DNA from: JAWOLE01 sp963815655
GTDB lineage: Bacteria; Acidobacteriota; Thermoanaerobaculia; UBA5066; Gp7-AA6
Length of the DNA stretch: 64,000 bases
Direction: 5' to 3'
Assembly: GCA_963815655.1 (NCBI GenBank)
Contig: CAWFHK010000001.1
Location: forward strand, 3,286,001 to 3,350,000
Each line of letters begins with the position of its first letter. The first letter of the stretch is position 1. This document shows, one piece after another, positions 1 through 7,815 of this stretch. The translations under genes and the position numbers were made by a program. The notes under the pieces were generated by a model that saw only the letters and a program-made list of their open reading frames with translations, made no database searches and was not told the DNA's origin.

Positions 1-51
1 TGAGGGATGATCGCCGGAGCGGGGCCCGCTTCGCCCCGCGGGAGGCCGACG

Positions 52-423
52 ATGCGGTTTTTTCTGCGCCTGCTCATCAACGCGGCGGCGCTCTGGGTCG
101 CCACGCTGATCGTCCCGGGCGTGACGCACTCCGGAAGCGGGGGAACGCTTCTCCTCGTCGCGCTCGTCTTCGGTCTCCTGAACGCTCTCCTGCGTCCGCT
201 GTTGGCGGTGCTGTCCTGCCCTCTCCTGATCCTGACTCTCGGGCTCTTCACCTTCGTCATCAACGGTCTCATTCTCTGGCTGACGAGCGCGGTGTCGGGA
301 TCGCTCGGCATCGGCTTTCACGTGGATGGCTTCTGGGCGGCCTTCCTGGGCGCGTTCGTCGTCTCCATCGTGAGTATCCTGCTCTCCATCTTCGTGCGCG
401 ACGTCTCGGAAGACCGCGCCTGA
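52..423 (+). CDS. Phage-holin-family (YvlD-like) small membrane protein
   Basis: A 123-residue, almost entirely hydrophobic protein with four predicted membrane helices (about residues 4-24, 29-48, 52-76 and 93-118) and short polar connections. The pattern of an N-terminal FxLRLLxNAxAL stretch and a late FxFxxNGLILW segment matches the membrane family annotated as phage holin family 4/YvlD (Pfam 04020), which is chromosomal and widespread, and whose function is poorly defined. The start at 52 is chosen because GGAGG lies at 41-45, 6 nt upstream; the open frame extends further 5' but without a site. No phage genes lie nearby, so lysis function is unlikely. A terminator-like hairpin follows. 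Confidence 0.75.
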   Translation: MRFFLRLLINAAALWVATLIVPGVTHSGSGGTLLLVALVFGLLNALLRPLLAVLSCPLLILTLGLFTFVINGLILWLTSAVSGSLGIGFHVDGFWAAFLGAFVVSIVSILLSIFVRDVSEDRA

Positions 424-467
424 CCGTCGTTCCGCGCTTGCGCGGGAAATGCGCCTGACGGCGCACC

Positions 468-510
468 GGCGGGCGGCTCGGCCGGATGCGGCCTCGACCG
501 CCCGCCTTTT
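468..510 (+). terminator. Likely intrinsic terminator of the YvlD-like gene
   Basis: GGCGGGCGG (468-476) pairs perfectly with CCGCCCGCC (498-506), followed at once by TTTT. The 21-nt loop holds a smaller GGCC/GGCC hairpin. The rest of 424-726 shows no convincing gene: its open frames are GC-driven and lack family resemblance. Confidence 0.5.
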
Positions 511-699
511 CCCGCGCAAACGCTCCGCTCCCGCGGCGCGCGCCTCCTCCCTCGGTTACTTCGGGAGACTACGCGCACCGCGAGCGCCGGCGGCATTCCG
601 GCGGTGTATCGGATGCGTCCTTGCCCCTGTCTTCCGGAGCGACCCGTCCTCCGAAGCGTCGGCGAAGGATCTGCTTTCGTCCGCGCCGCTCCCGGGTAC

Positions 700-724
700 T
701 GAGAAGAGGGCGCCGCCGGCGCCC
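700..724 (-). terminator. Hairpin just after the acyltransferase stop codon
   Basis: On the minus strand GGGCGCC-GGC-GGCGCCC follows the TAG stop within 2 nt and is trailed by TCTTCTC. The 7-bp stem is perfect but the U-tract is interrupted, so termination is probable rather than certain. Confidence 0.4.
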
Positions 725-726
725 GC

Positions 727-2169
727 CTAGGCGTCTGCCGGCGGTTCCGGCTTTCCGCCTGCCGGGAGCAGGTGCGCGATCGAATAGGCGTAATAGGCCA
801 GCAGCGGCAGCTCCGCCGGGTCCGCTTTGTAGAGGCCGCCCGATTCGGTGACGAGGCGGCGCAGCGTCAGCATCCGCAGGCCGACGGAGATCGCGTAGTC
901 CTGGTCCCCGCGAGGGACGTAGACGTGGGCGCCGGCCGACTCGACCTCGCGCATCAGATCGAGCGCGGCGGCCTTCAATTCGAGCCCGCTCCAGGCCCGG
1001 GACGGCTGGCGCAGAAAGGCCGTCGCCACGAGCGAGACGGGAACCGCCGGCACGACCCGCGCGACCTCGGCCATGAGCCGGCGTCCGAGCTCTTCGATGG
1101 CGGCGGAGCGCTCCTCGCCCCCGAGCAGCCGGAAATCGACGCCGCGACTCCGGATGTGCTCCTTCAGCGACACGGGCGGCCCGAAGTTGACGCAGGCGTA
1201 GCCGAAGCGGTGCCACTTGTTCCGGGCGAGCAGCCAGAGGTTGCGAAACACGAAGGACAGCGACTCCCGGACGGCCGCGACCGTCCCCTTCGGGGGCGTG
1301 CGGGCGTCCAGCTCGCGAAGGAAGCTGCGGTCCTCGAAGACCCGGTCGTAGTTGATCCCGACCGGCACGAAGACGATGTCGCGCTCTCCGGCCGGGTCGA
1401 AGGAGCGGGCCATGTAGTCGAGGATGCCGAGCTTGGGCCGTCGAAGCTTTCCGTCGCGCGAGAGCCCCCCTTCGGGAAAGACCGCCTGCGTGACGCCGGC
1501 CTGCGTCGCCATCGCGACGTAGCGCTCGAGGACCTTGCGGTAGAGCGGGTCCTTCGAGTTGCGCCTCACGAAGTAAGCCCCCATGGCGCGGATGAGCGTC
1601 TGGAGCGGCCAGATGCGCGCCCATTCGCCGACCGCGTAGGAGAGCGCGGCCTTTTCGGCGGCCAGGTACGACACGAGGATGTAGTCCATGTTGCTGCGGT
1701 GGTTGATCAGGAAGACGACCGTCGAGTCCGGGCCGATGGAGGCGAGCCCGCGCTCGTCGGAGTATCCGAGCCGGACGCGGTAGAGCGAGCGAGCGATGGT
1801 CCTGGCCAGCCAGTAGCCGAACCGGAAGTAGACGTAGGCATTGAAGGCCGGGACGATCTCGCGCGCGTAGCGGTGGACACGGTCCTGCACGATCTCGCGC
1901 GGCATCCGGGCTTCGCGGGCCTCGGCCTCCGCCGCCTCCTGGACCTGCGGGTCATAGAGCAGCCGGTCGATCAGGACCTCGCGCTTGGTCAGCTTGAAGG
2001 GGGGGATCCGGATCTTCAGCCGCGTGTTGATCTCCTCGAGAACGCGATTGACGCGGCGCCGCAGGAACCAGCGCGCGCTCGGGATCAAGAGCCGGTCGAG
2101 CGCCGACCAGAGCGCGAGCAGGCCGAGGACGACCGCGAGCCAAAGAGGGAGCGTCAGCGTGACGGCCAT
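727..2169 (-). CDS. PlsB-like glycerol-3-phosphate/lysophosphatidate acyltransferase
   Basis: 480-residue protein of the PlsB/PlsC acyltransferase superfamily, transferring an acyl chain to a glycerol-phosphate backbone in phospholipid synthesis. Visible evidence: an N-terminal membrane helix (residues 5-25), the HX4D catalytic box as NHRSNMD (H157, D162) and the FPEGG substrate motif (231-235) followed by SRDGK. The long spacing, the C-terminal extension and the SRDGKLRRPK segment look more like PlsB than the short PlsC enzymes, though it is much shorter than E. coli PlsB (about 800 residues). ATG 2169 is preferred because the upstream frame (to 2505) is low-complexity and crosses the short-unit repeat hairpin. 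Substrate is inferred only. Confidence 0.8.
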   Translation of the reverse strand: MAVTLTLPLWLAVVLGLLALWSALDRLLIPSARWFLRRRVNRVLEEINTRLKIRIPPFKLTKREVLIDRLLYDPQVQEAAEAEAREARMPREIVQDRVHRYAREIVPAFNAYVYFRFGYWLARTIARSLYRVRLGYSDERGLASIGPDSTVVFLINHRSNMDYILVSYLAAEKAALSYAVGEWARIWPLQTLIRAMGAYFVRRNSKDPLYRKVLERYVAMATQAGVTQAVFPEGGLSRDGKLRRPKLGILDYMARSFDPAGERDIVFVPVGINYDRVFEDRSFLRELDARTPPKGTVAAVRESLSFVFRNLWLLARNKWHRFGYACVNFGPPVSLKEHIRSRGVDFRLLGGEERSAAIEELGRRLMAEVARVVPAVPVSLVATAFLRQPSRAWSGLELKAAALDLMREVESAGAHVYVPRGDQDYAISVGLRMLTLRRLVTESGGLYKADPAELPLLAYYAYSIAHLLPAGGKPEPPADA

Positions 2170-2185
2170 CAGCCTGGCCGAGACA

Positions 2186-2267
2186 GACTGGGTGACTGGG
2201 TGACTGGGGGACCGGGGGACGGCCTCGGAAGCCTTTCTCCCAGTCTCCCGGTCTCCCCGTCCCCCAG
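2186..2267. repeat. Octamer-repeat hairpin between divergent genes
   Basis: The left arm (2186-2222) is four tandem octamers of type GACTGGGT; the right arm (2237-2267) is the inverse, four units of type TCTCCCAG. The arms can fold into a long imperfect hairpin around CCTCGGAAGCC. It lies between the divergently transcribed acyltransferase (minus) and NCS1 permease (plus), so it sits in the promoter gap rather than at a 3' end. Confidence 0.75.
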
Positions 2268-2338
2268 CCGGTAAGCAGCCGCCTCGAAACAGCTCATGCG
2301 CACGATCTCGTTGGAGGAGAAGAGTATCTTGACCGGCA

Positions 2339-3574
2339 ATGCAGTCGGTCCAGATCCAGCCGGTCGCGGCGGGGGAGCGCACGCAGTCGGGGACCGACCT
2401 CTTCCTGATCTTCGCCGGGGCGAACATCGTCGCGACGACCCTGCAGGTCGGGGCCACGCTCGCTCCGGCCTTCCGCGCCGGCAGCGCGCTCCTGCTGATC
2501 GGCATCGGGAGCGTCGCCGGCGCTCTTCTCGTCGCGGCGCTCGCGCCGGTCGGCCCGCGGCTGGGCGCGCCTTCCGTCGTCGCGGCGCGCGCGGCTCTGG
2601 GGATGCGCGGCGCCGCGCTCGTGGCGATCCTCCTCTACGTCACGAACTTCGCCTGGATCGCCGTCAACAACGTCATCGCGGCCTCGGCGTGCGCGCGGCT
2701 CTTTGGCGGCCCGGGCTCCGAGCGTATCTGGGCCGTGGCCCTCGGACTCGCGGCGACGGCCATCGTGGCGCGCGGGCCGCGGGCCGTGGCCCTGGCCGAC
2801 CGCTACGCCGTGCCGCTTCTCGCCGTTGTCGGCGTCCTCCTCACGGTCGCCTGCCTGCGGGCTTCGTCCGCCGTCGCGGCCGCGCCCGTCACCGGCCCGA
2901 TTCCCTGGAGCCGCGGCCTGGACGTCGTCATCGGCTACCAGGTCTCGTGGATCCTCATGTTCGCCGACTACTCGCGGTACACGGCGTCGCCGGGCCGCGG
3001 GGCCCTGGCCGTCTTCCTGGGCCTCGCCCTGACGAGCTTGTGGTTCATGCCGCTCGGCTTCGCGGCGTCGCGCGTGGCGTCCTCCGAGGATCCGGGAGCG
3101 ATGCTCTCGGCCGTGCACCTGGGCGCCGCCGGCGTGGTCCTCCTCGCGCTCGCCACGCTGACGACGAACTTCGTCAACATCTATCTCTCGGCCCTCGCCT
3201 GGAAGAGCCTCCTGCCGAAGGCGGGTCAGACCTTTACGATCTGGTCCATCGGCGTGATCGGCGCCGCGCTGTCCCTCTCGAGGATCTGGCTCGACCGCTA
3301 CGCCGACTTCATGCTGCTCCTGGGCGCTCTTCTCGTCCCGGTCGGCGGCGTTCTCCTCGCCCGCTTTTTTCTCGTTCGCAGTCCGGTCGCCGTCCTCGAT
3401 CTCTATGACAGCAGCGGCCCGTTCGCGAAGACCGGCGGCTTCCTGCTGCCCGGCCTCACCGCGTGGGCCTCCGGCGCCGCCGTCTACTTTCTCGCCCGCC
3501 CCATCGGAAGCACGCTCCCGTCTCTGGCGACGGCGATCGCCGTATATCTGATCGTCGAACGAGGCTCCGGTTGA
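2339..3574 (+). CDS. NCS1-family nucleobase/cation symporter (cytosine-permease-like)
   Basis: 411-residue inner-membrane protein with about 12 hydrophobic segments. The N-terminal FAGANIVATTLQVG stretch, the GxRGAAL region and the IPWSRGLDVVIGYQVSWILMF-type region with the following ADYSRYT resemble NCS1 purine/cytosine permeases (CodB-like), which import nucleobases or related heterocycles with H+ or Na+. A GGAGGAG sequence at 2313 is too far (about 20 nt) to be a clear ribosome site for ATG 2339. The gene ends in TTGA, overlapping the putative TTG start of the CPBP gene, so the two were probably co-translated. A second nucleobase-type permease (NCS2-like) lies at 31-32.6 kb. Substrate unknown. 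Confidence 0.8.
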   Translation: MQSVQIQPVAAGERTQSGTDLFLIFAGANIVATTLQVGATLAPAFRAGSALLLIGIGSVAGALLVAALAPVGPRLGAPSVVAARAALGMRGAALVAILLYVTNFAWIAVNNVIAASACARLFGGPGSERIWAVALGLAATAIVARGPRAVALADRYAVPLLAVVGVLLTVACLRASSAVAAAPVTGPIPWSRGLDVVIGYQVSWILMFADYSRYTASPGRGALAVFLGLALTSLWFMPLGFAASRVASSEDPGAMLSAVHLGAAGVVLLALATLTTNFVNIYLSALAWKSLLPKAGQTFTIWSIGVIGAALSLSRIWLDRYADFMLLLGALLVPVGGVLLARFFLVRSPVAVLDLYDSSGPFAKTGGFLLPGLTAWASGAAVYFLARPIGSTLPSLATAIAVYLIVERGSG

Positions 3575-4273
3575 GCTCCGATGCGAGGGGAGAAAGTGCG
3601 CCGCTTTCGGCCGAGGATCGCCTCGCGGCGAGGCTGCGCGGGTTCGGGCCTGTCGGGGTCCTCGCGGCTCTCGTCATCCTGCTCACGGGCAACTTTCCGT
3701 TTGCGCCCTTCGGCGGGCTCCTGGTGCTCGCGTGGGTCCGGCTGTCGCGAACGCCATGGCGAGAGATCGGCTACGTGCGGCCGCGGAGCTGGGCCGACAC
3801 GCTGGCCGCCGGCGTTGTTTTGGCGTCGCATTCAAGTTCCTGATGAAAGCGGTTGTCATGCCGCTTTTTGGCGCCGACCCGATCAATCGCGCGTACCACT
3901 TCCTGGCCGGAAACCGGGCCGCGCTTCCGAGAGCCTTCTACCTCATGGTCGTCGGCGGGGGCTTCGGGGAGGAGACGGTCTTCCGGGGGTTCTTCTTCGC
4001 GAGCGCCTGGGCAAGTTGCTCGGACAGGGCGGATGGGGCAGGGCCTTGATCGTGCTGATCACGTCCGTCTGGTTCGGGCTTGCCCACTACCCGGAGCAGG
4101 GGCTCTCCGGCGCCGAACAAGCCATGATCGCCGGGCTCGTGTTCGGAACGATCATGGCTGTCGGGGACCGGATCTGGATGCCGATGGCGGCGCACGCCGC
4201 ATGTGACCTGACCGCCCTCGCGATAATTTACTGGGATCTCGAGACCAGGGTGGCTCACCTCGTTTTCAAATAG
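3571..4273 (+). pseudogene. CPBP-family intramembrane metalloprotease, broken by two frameshifts
   Basis: Three consecutive reading frames together encode one CPBP (CAAX-protease/Abi-like) membrane protease. Frame one begins at TTG 3571, overlapping the permease stop (TTGA), and runs to about 3817. The next frame carries FKFLMK...GADPINRAYHFL and the catalytic EETVFRG motif to about 4000. The third frame carries the WFGLAHYPEQG helix with its histidine and the terminal HAACD motif. A missing base near the TTTTGG run (3815-3820) and a 1-nt gain (or 2-nt loss) near 4002 would restore it. All metal-ligand motifs are intact, so decay is very recent or the shifts are assembly errors. Confidence 0.75.
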
Positions 4274-4277
4274 GCTG

Positions 4278-5630
4278 ATGAGCGCGATGGAGAAGGACGA
4301 TCCTCGGGCGGCCTTCATCGAGGCGGCCTGTGTCCCGCTCGACTGCGGGCACGCCTCCGGGACGCTGGAGGGCGCCGTGGCGCTTGTGGCGGCGCACCCG
4401 GAGATCGCGAGCGGCGACATCCATGCGGCGGCGATCCTGGGCGACGATGCGGCGGTGCGCCGGTTGCTCTCGCGCGATCCGAAGAGCGCAACGGCAAGAG
4501 GCGGACCACGCGGCTGGGATGCGCTCACGCATCTCTGCTTCTCGAGATACCTGAGCCTCGACCGTGCGCGGTCGGGCGGATTCCTGCGCGCGGCGGAGGC
4601 GCTGCTCGACGCCGGGGCGAACGCGAATACGGGATGGCACGAGACGAGCCATCATCCCGAGCCGGGATGGGAGAGCGTGCTGTACGGCGCCGCCGGAATC
4701 GCGCACCACGCCGATCTGACCCGGCTGCTCCTCGAACGCGGCGCCGACGCCAACGACGACGAGGTTGTCTATCACTCGCCGGAGACGCACGACAACGCCG
4801 CCCTGAGAGTCCTCGTCGAGAGCGGCCGGCTCACCGCCGACAGCCTCGCGACGATGCTCCTCCGCAAGGCCGACTGGCACGACACGGAGGGGATCCGGTT
4901 CCTGCTCGAGCGGGGAGCCGATCCGAACCGGATGACCCGCTGGGGTTACACGGCGCTCCACCAGGCCCTGCGGCGGGACAACGCGCTCGAGAACATCGAG
5001 TTGATGCTCGACCACGGGGCCGACCCGCTGTTGAAGGGCGGGCCCGACGGTCTGTCCGCGGCCGCCATGGCCGCGCGGCGTGGGAGGGGAGACGCGCTCG
5101 AGGAGCTCGAGCGGCGGGGCATTTCCGTCGCGCTCACCGGCGTCGAGCGGCTGCTCGCCGCATGCGCCCGCAACGACACGGCGGCCGTCCGTTCCATCGC
5201 CGAGCGGGAGCCCGAGGTCGTCGGAGAAGTCCTCGCCGGGGGCGGCCGGGTCCTCGCGGAGTTCGCGGGCAATGGGAACACGGAAGGGGTCGGACTTCTC
5301 CTCGACGTCGGCGTGAGCGTCTCGGCGCTGTTCGAGCAGGGCGACCCGTATTTCGACATCGCAAGGAGCAGCACGGCGCTCCATGTCGCGGCCTGGCGCG
5401 CGCGCCAGGCCACCGTGGCGCTCTTGATCGAGCGCGGAGCGCCGGTCAACGCCCCCGACGGCGCCGGGCGGACGGCGCTCGCGCTCGCCGTCAAAGCGTG
5501 CGTGGACTCGTATTGGAGCGAAAGGCGCTCGCCCGATTCGGTTCGGGCGCTGCTTCGCGCGGGAGCGTCCGCGGACGGCGTCCCGTATCCGTCGGGCTAC
5601 GCGGAAGTCGACGAGCTGCTGGCCCGTTGA
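4278..5630 (+). CDS. Ankyrin-repeat protein
   Basis: 450-residue cytoplasmic protein with no signal peptide or membrane helix. It contains at least seven ankyrin-type units, recognisable by LLLERGADAN, LLERGADPN, LMLDHGADP and LLIERGAPVN preceded by TALH or ALxxA helices. The unit around residues 210-250 (GYTALHQALRR) and the one around 370-400 (STALHVAAWRA) are the best conserved. Ankyrin repeats mediate protein-protein contacts; the partner cannot be told from sequence. ATG 4278 lies 4 nt after the broken CPBP frame; the internal ATG at 4287 is an alternative start. It is not related to its neighbours in any obvious pathway. Confidence 0.85.
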   Translation: MSAMEKDDPRAAFIEAACVPLDCGHASGTLEGAVALVAAHPEIASGDIHAAAILGDDAAVRRLLSRDPKSATARGGPRGWDALTHLCFSRYLSLDRARSGGFLRAAEALLDAGANANTGWHETSHHPEPGWESVLYGAAGIAHHADLTRLLLERGADANDDEVVYHSPETHDNAALRVLVESGRLTADSLATMLLRKADWHDTEGIRFLLERGADPNRMTRWGYTALHQALRRDNALENIELMLDHGADPLLKGGPDGLSAAAMAARRGRGDALEELERRGISVALTGVERLLAACARNDTAAVRSIAEREPEVVGEVLAGGGRVLAEFAGNGNTEGVGLLLDVGVSVSALFEQGDPYFDIARSSTALHVAAWRARQATVALLIERGAPVNAPDGAGRTALALAVKACVDSYWSERRSPDSVRALLRAGASADGVPYPSGYAEVDELLAR

Positions 5631-5637
5631 ATCAAAT

Positions 5638-6732
5638 CTACTCGACGTGGCCGCGGGCGGCGATCGAGAACTCCGTCTCGACCCGGCCGCCGCGGACGCC
5701 GTAGAGGCGGTCGTGGAGGTTCGAGACGACGCAGGCGTGGTTAGGGAGGATGCGGACGCGCTGCCCGACGCGGAAGGAGTCGCCCTCCTCGACGCGCGCG
5801 ATGCCGTGCTCTTCCGACAGGCTCTGGAGGCGGCTCGACGTGCCGAGGATCAGGCCGTGGCCGTCTGACCGCGGGCGCAGGGTGTCCTGCGAGAGGGTCT
5901 TCGATCCGGCGTCCAGGCAGACGCGATCCCGGGCCGGGACGCTGACCACGGTCGCGAGGATCGTCATGGCGCAGTCTTCGGGGCCGCAGGTTCCCAGGGC
6001 GGCCTGCGAGCCGTCATGAAAGACGTAGTTCCCGGGCCGGCATTCCGTGACGCCGGCCACCCGCATCGCATGGCGGGCGGACGGGGTCGAGCCGACGGAG
6101 ACCTCTTCGACCGAGAGCCCCGCGCGACGCAGCTCATCGGCGCAGGAAAAGAGGATCTCCCCCTCGAGCCTTCCGATTCGAGCGACCGCGTCCGGGGTCT
6201 CGGCCTGATAGACCTGCCCCGCGTGCGTGAAGACGCCGCGGAGCCTCAACCCCGGTAGCTCCGCGGTCCGCCGCGCGACATCGAGAGCGTCCTCCGGCGG
6301 GACTCCGACGCGGTGATAGCCGACGTCGATCTTGATCAGCACGTCGAGCGTTTTCCCAGCGGCCCGGAACGGCTCGGAAAGTTGCCGCGCCCCCTCGACG
6401 CTGTCGGTCCCGGCAGCCAGGCGCAGCTTGTCGGAGAGCGCGAGGAGCCGCTCGGCCTTCCCCAGGCCCGCGACCGGGTATGCGATGAAGATGTCTTCAA
6501 AACCGGCCGCCGCGAAGACCTCGGCCTCGGAAGTCTTCGCGAGCGAGATTCCGGCCGCGCCCGCCGCGAGTTGCATCCGGGCGATCTCGGGGCACTTGTG
6601 GGTCTTGGCGTGCGGGCGAAGGCGCACTCCGGCTTCCCGCGCGCGCCCGGCCTGCGTGGCAATGTTCCTCTCGAGGACGTCCAGGTCCACGAGGACCGCC
6701 GGCGTGGGGAGGTCTTCGATCGGCCGGTTCAT
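5638..6732 (-). CDS. D-serine dehydratase/D-threonine aldolase-like PLP enzyme
   Basis: 364-residue fold-type III (alanine-racemase-like barrel) enzyme. The signature RPHAKTHK contains the expected PLP lysine (K43), and the C-terminal NHAC (H332, C334) matches the metal-binding His-x-Cys of the eukaryotic-type D-serine dehydratase branch; D-threonine aldolases typically have Asp at the second position. It probably acts on a D-3-hydroxyamino acid such as D-serine or D-threonine, by deamination or retro-aldol cleavage. ATG 6732 overlaps the agmatine deiminase stop (ATGA), so it is translationally coupled as the last gene of a three-gene operon. The open frame continues upstream, but only as a shadow of the deiminase gene. 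Confidence 0.8.
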   Translation of the reverse strand: MNRPIEDLPTPAVLVDLDVLERNIATQAGRAREAGVRLRPHAKTHKCPEIARMQLAAGAAGISLAKTSEAEVFAAAGFEDIFIAYPVAGLGKAERLLALSDKLRLAAGTDSVEGARQLSEPFRAAGKTLDVLIKIDVGYHRVGVPPEDALDVARRTAELPGLRLRGVFTHAGQVYQAETPDAVARIGRLEGEILFSCADELRRAGLSVEEVSVGSTPSARHAMRVAGVTECRPGNYVFHDGSQAALGTCGPEDCAMTILATVVSVPARDRVCLDAGSKTLSQDTLRPRSDGHGLILGTSSRLQSLSEEHGIARVEEGDSFRVGQRVRILPNHACVVSNLHDRLYGVRGGRVETEFSIAARGHVE

Positions 6733-7814
6733 GCGGGCTGCTGCCGCGTCAGGCAGTGGATCGTGCCGAGCCCCCAGACGAGGTCCACCGCGTGGACCCC
6801 GACGACCGGCCGGTCGCGGAAGAGCGCGGACAGGACGGCCAGGGCCAGCCGGTCCTTCGGGTCGTTGAAGGTCGGAACGAGGACGGCCGCGTTGCCGACG
6901 TAGAAATTCGAGTAGGACGCCGGGAGCCGGCGGCCGTCGAAGAAGAGGGGCGCCGGCATCGGGAGAAACGCGACCTCGACCTTCGAGCCGTCCTCGAGCC
7001 GCATCCCCTCGAGCCTCTCGCGGTTCTCCTCGAGCGGGCCGTAGTTCTCGTCGGAAGAGTTCGTCTCGCGGGCGAGGACGACGGTGCGGCGGTTGACGAA
7101 GCGGGCGATGTCGTCCACGTGGCCGTGGGTGTCGTCGCCGGCGATGCCGCGGTTGAGCCACAGGACGTTGCCGGCGCCCAGCTGCTCCTGGAAGGCCTTC
7201 TCGTAGTCCCGGCGTGTCATGCCGGGGTTGCGCACCTGGACGCTTCGATCGAGCAGGCACTCCTCGGTCGTGAGGAGCGTCCCTAACCCGTTGACGTCGG
7301 TCGCGCCTCCTTCGAGCACGATCTCGCGGCCCTTGAAGCGCGCCGGCAGGAGCGGCAGGCCGAGAGCGCGCGCGACCTTCGGCGGGATGGCGTCGTCCTT
7401 CTTCCAGTCGCCGTACTTGGCCCAGCCGTTGAACCGGAAGCGGCGGATCGCGGTCTCCGGCCGCTTCCCCTCGCGCCGCAGGAACGTCGGGCCGGAGTCG
7501 CGCGTCCATCCGCGGTTTGTCGGAAAGCGGAAGAACTCGACCCGCTCCGCGTCCACGCCCACCCGCGCGAGCACGCGCCTCGCCGAGAGCTCGTGCGCCT
7601 TCGACTCGACGAGGATCCGCACGTACTCTCCCGGCGCGAGCTTGCGGACGATCTCGGAATAGACCCAGGGGATCGGGCCGAACCGGCCGGGCCAGTCGGT
7701 CCGGTTGTGGGGCCAGCCGATCCACGTCGCCTCGTGGGGCTCCCACTCGGCGGGCAGCCGGAAGCCGGCCGTCTTCTCCCTCTCCCGGCGGGAGAGGGGA
7801 GGGGTGAGGGGCAT
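6729..7814 (-). CDS. aguA: Agmatine deiminase
   Basis: 361-residue enzyme of the guanidino-group-modifying family, hydrolysing agmatine to N-carbamoylputrescine and ammonia, the first half of the arginine-decarboxylase route to putrescine. Landmarks are PAEWEPHEATWIGWP near the N-terminus, WTRDSGPTF, GDDTHGHVDD (catalytic His and Asp), and the C-terminal GLGTIHCLTRQQP with the nucleophilic Cys354. The first 14 codons (MPLTPPLSRREREK) are encoded by a REP-like hairpin, so the repeat has been absorbed into the gene or the true start is non-ATG and downstream. The start lies 1 nt past the amidase stop, and its stop overlaps the next ATG. Confidence 0.92.
   Translation of the reverse strand: MPLTPPLSRREREKTAGFRLPAEWEPHEATWIGWPHNRTDWPGRFGPIPWVYSEIVRKLAPGEYVRILVESKAHELSARRVLARVGVDAERVEFFRFPTNRGWTRDSGPTFLRREGKRPETAIRRFRFNGWAKYGDWKKDDAIPPKVARALGLPLLPARFKGREIVLEGGATDVNGLGTLLTTEECLLDRSVQVRNPGMTRRDYEKAFQEQLGAGNVLWLNRGIAGDDTHGHVDDIARFVNRRTVVLARETNSSDENYGPLEENRERLEGMRLEDGSKVEVAFLPMPAPLFFDGRRLPASYSNFYVGNAAVLVPTFNDPKDRLALAVLSALFRDRPVVGVHAVDLVWGLGTIHCLTRQQPA
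7776..7811. repeat. REP-like palindrome (CCCTCTCCC type) inside the aguA 5' end
   Basis: CCCTCTCCC (7778-7786) pairs with GGGAGAGGG (7790-7798), followed by GAGGGGTGAGGGG. Three related copies occur at 10315, 13527 and 58198. This is a common dispersed REP-type palindrome in GC-rich bacteria. Here it encodes the N-terminus of agmatine deiminase. Confidence 0.8.
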
Positions 7815-7815
7815 C

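Noticed and set aside
52..423. Prophage remnant suggested by the holin-type protein
   Set aside because: The YvlD-type family is chromosomal in many bacteria, and no integrase, capsid, tail or lysin gene is nearby.
424..726. Several overlapping open frames after the YvlD-like gene
   Set aside because: All frames are open because of GC content; products are Arg/Ala/Pro-rich without family resemblance, and the stretch holds two terminator-like hairpins.
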